Assembly (NCBI RefSeq): GCF_044373315.1
Contig: NZ_JBILQK010000010.1
Location: forward strand, 4,741-68,740
From: JACDQM01 sp044373315
GTDB lineage: Bacteria; Pseudomonadota; Gammaproteobacteria; Burkholderiales; Burkholderiaceae_C
Length of the DNA: 64,000 nucleotides
Direction of reading: 5' to 3'
Shown here: in pieces, positions 60,773 to 64,000 of the stretch
How positions within the stretch are numbered: position 1 is the stretch's first letter
Layout of the letters: every line of letters begins with the position of its first letter
Notes under the pieces: generated by a model
The model's database searches: none
What the model was told of the DNA's origin: nothing
What the model saw: the letters and a program-made list of their open reading frames with translations, nothing else
Program-made: the position numbers and the translations under genes

Positions 60773-62379
60773 GCCGTCTGACATCCCGCCTGAACCCGCG
60801 CTCGCCCGCCTTCGCTGCCAACACGGCAGCGATGCAGGCCAAGCTCGACGAGGTGCGCGCGCTGGAGGCCAAGGTGGTGGCCGAATCCGAGTCCAAGCGC
60901 GAGAAGTTCGAGGGTCGCGGCCAGCTTCTGCCGCGCGAGCGCGTCGCCCGTCTGATCGACCGCGGCACCAGCTTCCTGGAGCTGTCCACGCTGGCCGGTC
61001 TGGGCATGCACGACGACGACGGCAAGAAGGCTGTGCTCGGCGGCGGTTCCATCATCGGCATCGGCCAAGTTGCGGGCAAGCGCGTGCTGATCTCTGCCAA
61101 CGACAGCGCGATCAAGGGCGGCACCATCGCGCCCATGGGTCTGAAGAAGGCCCTGCGCGCGCACCAGATCGCAATGGAAAACCGCCTGCCGCTGATCTAC
61201 TTGGTGGAAAGCGGCGGCGCCAACCTGATGTACCAGAGCGAGATGTTCGTCGAGGGCGGGCGCAGCTTCGCCAACCAGGCCCGGCTCTCGGCCATGGGCA
61301 TTCCGCAGATCGCGGTGGTTCATGGCTCGTCCACCGCGGGCGGCGCGTATCTGCCGGGCTTGTCGGACTATGTGTTGCTGGTCAAGGACCGCTCCAGCAT
61401 CTATCTGGCCGGCCCGCCGCTGGTGAAGGCCGCCATCGGCGAGGACGTCACCGACGACGAGCTGGGCGGCGTGGACACCCATGCACGCGTCACCGGCCTG
61501 GGCGAATACGTCTGCGAGGACGACGCGCATGCGCTGGCCACCACGCGTGAACTGATGCAGCTGCTGCCCTGGGACAGCGTGACCCAGCGCGCCCAGCCGG
61601 TGCAGCCGCTGTTCGCGGCCGAGGAGCTGCTGGGCGTGGTGCCCGCCGATGAGCGTGAGCCCTATGACGTGCGCGAGGTGATCGCGCGCCTGGTGGACGG
61701 CTCTGAGTTTCTGGAATTCAAGGCCGCCTATGCGCCTGAGACCGTCTGCGGCCACGCCCGCATCGATGGCCATGCGGTCGGCCTGATCGGCAACAACGGC
61801 CCGATCCAGCCGCAGGGCTCGACCAAGGCCGCGCAGTTCATGCAGCTGTGCGACCAGGTCGGCGTGCCGCTGGTGTTTCTGCAGAACACCACCGGCTATA
61901 TGGTTGGCCGCGAGGCCGAGCGTGGCGGCGCCATCAAGCATGGCTCCAAGATGATCCAGGCTGTGGCCAATGTGCGCGTGCCCAAGTTCACCATCGTGCT
62001 GGGCGGATCGTTCGGCGCGGGCAACTACGGCATGTGCGGCCGTGGCTTCGACCCGCGTTTCATCTTCAGCTGGCCCAGCGCGCGCACCGCGGTGATGGGC
62101 GGCGCCCAGGCGGCCAAGGTGATGGACATCATCAACCGCGCCAAGCTGGAACGCATGGGAATGCCCGTCAACGACGAGGCCTTGAGCGCCATGAGCCAGC
62201 AACTGCGCCAGCGCATCGACCGCGAATCCAGCGTGCTGTTCGGCACCGCGCGGCTGTGGGACGACGGCGTGATCGACCCGCGCGACACCCGCCGCGTGCT
62301 GGCCCTGGGCCTGGCGTTGGCGGCTGAAAGCCAGGCGCGCGAACTGCGGCCGAACGCCTTCGGCGTCGCCCGCCTGTGA
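60769..62379 (+). CDS. Acyl-CoA carboxylase beta subunit (geranyl-CoA carboxylase AtuC-like)
   Basis: This 536-residue biotin-dependent carboxyltransferase starts at a GTG overlapping the SDR stop. It has the crotonase-type carboxyltransferase core: GGGSIIGIGQVAGKRVLISAND, VESGGANLMYQSEMFVEGGRSFANQARLS and VHGSSTAGGAYLPGLSDY, then GNNGPIQPQGSTKAAQFMQLC and GGSFGAGNYGMCGRGFDPRF. The VHGSSTAGGAYLPGLSDY form is of the AtuC type; methylcrotonyl-CoA carboxylases usually have GSCTAGGAYVPAM. The biotin-carrying alpha subunit is not in the window and may follow to the right. Confidence 0.85.
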   Translation: MSRLTSRLNPRSPAFAANTAAMQAKLDEVRALEAKVVAESESKREKFEGRGQLLPRERVARLIDRGTSFLELSTLAGLGMHDDDGKKAVLGGGSIIGIGQVAGKRVLISANDSAIKGGTIAPMGLKKALRAHQIAMENRLPLIYLVESGGANLMYQSEMFVEGGRSFANQARLSAMGIPQIAVVHGSSTAGGAYLPGLSDYVLLVKDRSSIYLAGPPLVKAAIGEDVTDDELGGVDTHARVTGLGEYVCEDDAHALATTRELMQLLPWDSVTQRAQPVQPLFAAEELLGVVPADEREPYDVREVIARLVDGSEFLEFKAAYAPETVCGHARIDGHAVGLIGNNGPIQPQGSTKAAQFMQLCDQVGVPLVFLQNTTGYMVGREAERGGAIKHGSKMIQAVANVRVPKFTIVLGGSFGAGNYGMCGRGFDPRFIFSWPSARTAVMGGAQAAKVMDIINRAKLERMGMPVNDEALSAMSQQLRQRIDRESSVLFGTARLWDDGVIDPRDTRRVLALGLALAAESQARELRPNAFGVARL

Positions 62380-62445
62380 GAAGTGCTGCCAGCGGCGCCT
62401 GAACCGCGACGAACGAGTCAATCAAGAACCGAGGAGACAGACATC

Positions 62446-63597
62446 ATGAAATGGACCACCGAGCACAAGGCGCTCTACGAGACCGTCGCGCGCTTCGTCG
62501 AGAAGGAGCTGAACCCCTATGTGGCCGAGTGGGAGAAGCAGGAGATCTTCCCCGCGCACGAGGTGTTCAAGAAGCTGGGCGACCTGGGCCTGCTGGGCCT
62601 TAAGTACCCCGAGGAATATGGCGGCAGCGGCCTGGATTTCAGCTATTCGATGGTGATGGCCGAGGCGCTGGGCACCTGCCGCGTGGCGGGTGTACCGATG
62701 GCCATCGGCGTGCAGACCGATATGTGCACACCGGCGCTGGCGCGCTTCGGCAGCCATGAGTTGAAGCGCGAGTTCCTGGCGCCCTCGATCAGCGGTGACT
62801 TCGTCGGCTGCATCGGCGTTTCCGAGCCCGGCGGCGGCTCTGATGTGGCGGCACTGAAGACCACGGCCAAGAAGGACGGCGGCGACTACCTCATCAACGG
62901 CACCAAGATGTGGATCACCAACGGCATGCAGGCCGACTGGTGTTGCCTGCTGGCCAATACCAGCGAAGGCCCGGTGCACAAGAACAAGAGCCTGATCATC
63001 GTGCCGATGAACCTGCCCGGCATCACGCGGCAGAAGATCCACAAGATCGGCATGGACTCGTCCGACACCGCCCAGCTCTTCTTCGACAACGTGCGCGTGC
63101 CTCAGCTCAACTTGATCGGCCAGGAAGGCATGGGCTTCATGTTCCAGATGATGCAGTTCCAGGAAGAGCGTCTGTGGGGCGCGGCCTCTTGCCTGAAGAA
63201 CCTGGACCAGCTGATCGACCAGACCATCGACTACACCCGCCAGCGCCAGGCTTTCGGCAAGCCGCTGCTGGACAACCAGGTGGTGCACTACCGCCTGGCA
63301 GAGTTGCGCACTGAAGTGGAGTTGCTGCGCTCGCTGACCTACCGTGCGGTGGATATGTATGTTGGCGGCCAGGATGCTGCGAAGCTCGCCTCGATGGCCA
63401 AGCTCAAGAGCGGCCGTCTGATCCGCGAGGTGGCGGACGCCTGCCTGCAGTATTGGGGCGGCATGGGCTTCACCTGGGACAACCCTGTCAGCCAGGCCTA
63501 CCGCGACGGCCGCCTGGTGTCGATCGGCGGCGGCGCCGACGAAGTGATGCTGAGCATCATCTGCAAGCTCGAAGGCACTTTGCCCAAGGCGGGTTGA
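62446..63597 (+). CDS. Acyl-CoA dehydrogenase (citronellyl-CoA dehydrogenase AtuD-like)
   Basis: This 383-residue FAD enzyme begins MKWTTEHKALYETVARFVEKEL after GAGGAGACAGACATC. Motifs are VSEPGGGSDVAALKTTAKK, INGTKMWITNGMQADW, KIGMDSSDTAQLFFDNVRVP and QYWGGMGFTWDNPVSQAYRDGRL. The catalytic Glu is placed in QFQEERLWGAAS. Position after an AtuC-like carboxylase and before a hydratase matches atuC-atuD-atuE of citronellol catabolism. A generic branched-chain acyl-CoA dehydrogenase is the alternative. Confidence 0.85.
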   Translation: MKWTTEHKALYETVARFVEKELNPYVAEWEKQEIFPAHEVFKKLGDLGLLGLKYPEEYGGSGLDFSYSMVMAEALGTCRVAGVPMAIGVQTDMCTPALARFGSHELKREFLAPSISGDFVGCIGVSEPGGGSDVAALKTTAKKDGGDYLINGTKMWITNGMQADWCCLLANTSEGPVHKNKSLIIVPMNLPGITRQKIHKIGMDSSDTAQLFFDNVRVPQLNLIGQEGMGFMFQMMQFQEERLWGAASCLKNLDQLIDQTIDYTRQRQAFGKPLLDNQVVHYRLAELRTEVELLRSLTYRAVDMYVGGQDAAKLASMAKLKSGRLIREVADACLQYWGGMGFTWDNPVSQAYRDGRLVSIGGGADEVMLSIICKLEGTLPKAG

Positions 63598-63599
63598 GT

Positions 63600-64000
63600 A
63601 TGCGCGCTTCAACGCTAGAGCTGCCGCGCCTGCAGGCGCTGGCGCTGTCGCTGCCGAGCGCCGGCGTGCTGGAGATCCGGCTCAACCGGCCGGAGTCGCG
63701 CAATGCGCTGTCGCTCGCGATGGTGGGCGAGCTGCGCGAGGCGCTGGCCTGGGCTGAAGCGCAGCCGGGCATGCGCGCCGTGGTGCTGCGCGGCAATGGC
63801 GGGCATTTCTGCTCGGGCGGCGATCTGAAGGACATGGCGATGGCGCGTATGCGCCTGGCCGAAGAAGGCCCGGCCGTTCTGGAGCAGTTCAATGCCGCCT
63901 TCGGCGAGCTGTGCGTGGCCTTCGACCGCACGCCGCTGGCCACGGTTGCGGTGCTGGAAGGCACGGTGATGGGTGGTGGCTTCGGCCTGGCCTGTGTGGC
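63600..64000 (+). CDS. Enoyl-CoA hydratase (AtuE-like), 3' end outside window
   Basis: The frame starts at the ATG at 63600, two bases after the dehydrogenase stop, and runs off the right edge after about 133 codons. It reads as a crotonase: IRLNRPESRNALS, VVLRGNGGHFCSGGDLKDMA (oxyanion hole) and VLEGTVMGGGFGLACV. In an atu-type cluster this position is the isohexenylglutaconyl-CoA hydratase AtuE; elsewhere it could be methylglutaconyl-CoA or general enoyl-CoA hydratase. Confidence 0.85.
   Translation, partial: MRASTLELPRLQALALSLPSAGVLEIRLNRPESRNALSLAMVGELREALAWAEAQPGMRAVVLRGNGGHFCSGGDLKDMAMARMRLAEEGPAVLEQFNAAFGELCVAFDRTPLATVAVLEGTVMGGGFGLACV

Noticed and set aside
60769..62379. Methylcrotonyl-CoA carboxylase beta subunit (liuB)
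   Set aside because: Considered because of the LiuR-like regulator, but the VHGSSTAGGAYLPGLSDY segment and gene order fit AtuC better; not fully excluded.

Overview
The window is high-GC, gene-dense bacterial chromosome. Gene content and style (Xanthomonas-type TonB receptors, TRAP and Tog-type transporters, SiaABCD-like genes, MerR-controlled acyl-CoA genes) suggest a betaproteobacterium of order Burkholderiales, probably close to Roseateles/Pelomonas/Paucibacter. That placement is inference; no rRNA or marker gene is present. I see no tRNA, rRNA, CRISPR array, transposase or prophage gene.

Region 1 (1-22364) is a large pectin/galacturonan utilisation locus. Secreted enzymes are a PL1 pectate lyase, a bifunctional CE8 pectin methylesterase-PL1 lyase fusion, a CE12 acetylesterase and a second exported esterase-like hydrolase. 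A TonB-dependent receptor is placed for outer-membrane uptake. A complete MalFGK/TogMNAB-type ABC importer serves oligogalacturonides, and a TRAP transporter (cut by the left edge) probably serves uronates. Cytoplasmic steps are oligogalacturonate lyase (ogl), KdgF, KduI, KduD and KdgK, plus a parallel oxidative route (uronate dehydrogenase and an SMP-30 lactonase). An IclR-family KdgR-like regulator closes the locus, and two matching palindromes (near 3301 and 11805) sit in the two divergent promoter regions.

Region 2 (22365-26136) is a TetR-controlled set: flavin monooxygenase, alpha/beta hydrolase and SDR. Region 3 (26301-31514) holds the potassium transporter Kup, a KdpE response regulator with a short KdpD-like kinase (no kdpFABC here), and a metallo-beta-lactamase-fold protein. 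Region 4 (31551-38270) has a GlxA-type regulator, a four-gene SiaABCD-like phosphatase/kinase/target/diguanylate cyclase operon, a DUF1415 protein, and a chemoreceptor gene broken by a single-base frameshift in an A6 run.

Region 5 (38425-48211) has a GntR regulator, a TonB receptor translationally coupled to an S9 peptidase, a PAS-AraC regulator and katG with a small overlapping partner. Region 6 (48230-54035) mixes an acyl-CoA dehydrogenase, a lipoprotein, a YnfA protein and four small genes with visibly weaker GC bias, one being a free-standing RND-porter fragment.

Region 7 (54209-64000) is a fatty/branched acyl-CoA catabolic region. A leftward operon (SCP2 protein, MerR regulator, acyl-CoA dehydrogenase, thiolase, FadJ-like protein) diverges from a rightward operon (SDR, carboxylase beta subunit, acyl-CoA dehydrogenase, enoyl-CoA hydratase) whose order resembles atuBCDE of acyclic terpene degradation. 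A palindrome centred on ACGTTAACG occurs in this divergent promoter and again 10 kb away in front of the other acyl-CoA dehydrogenase, suggesting one MerR regulon.
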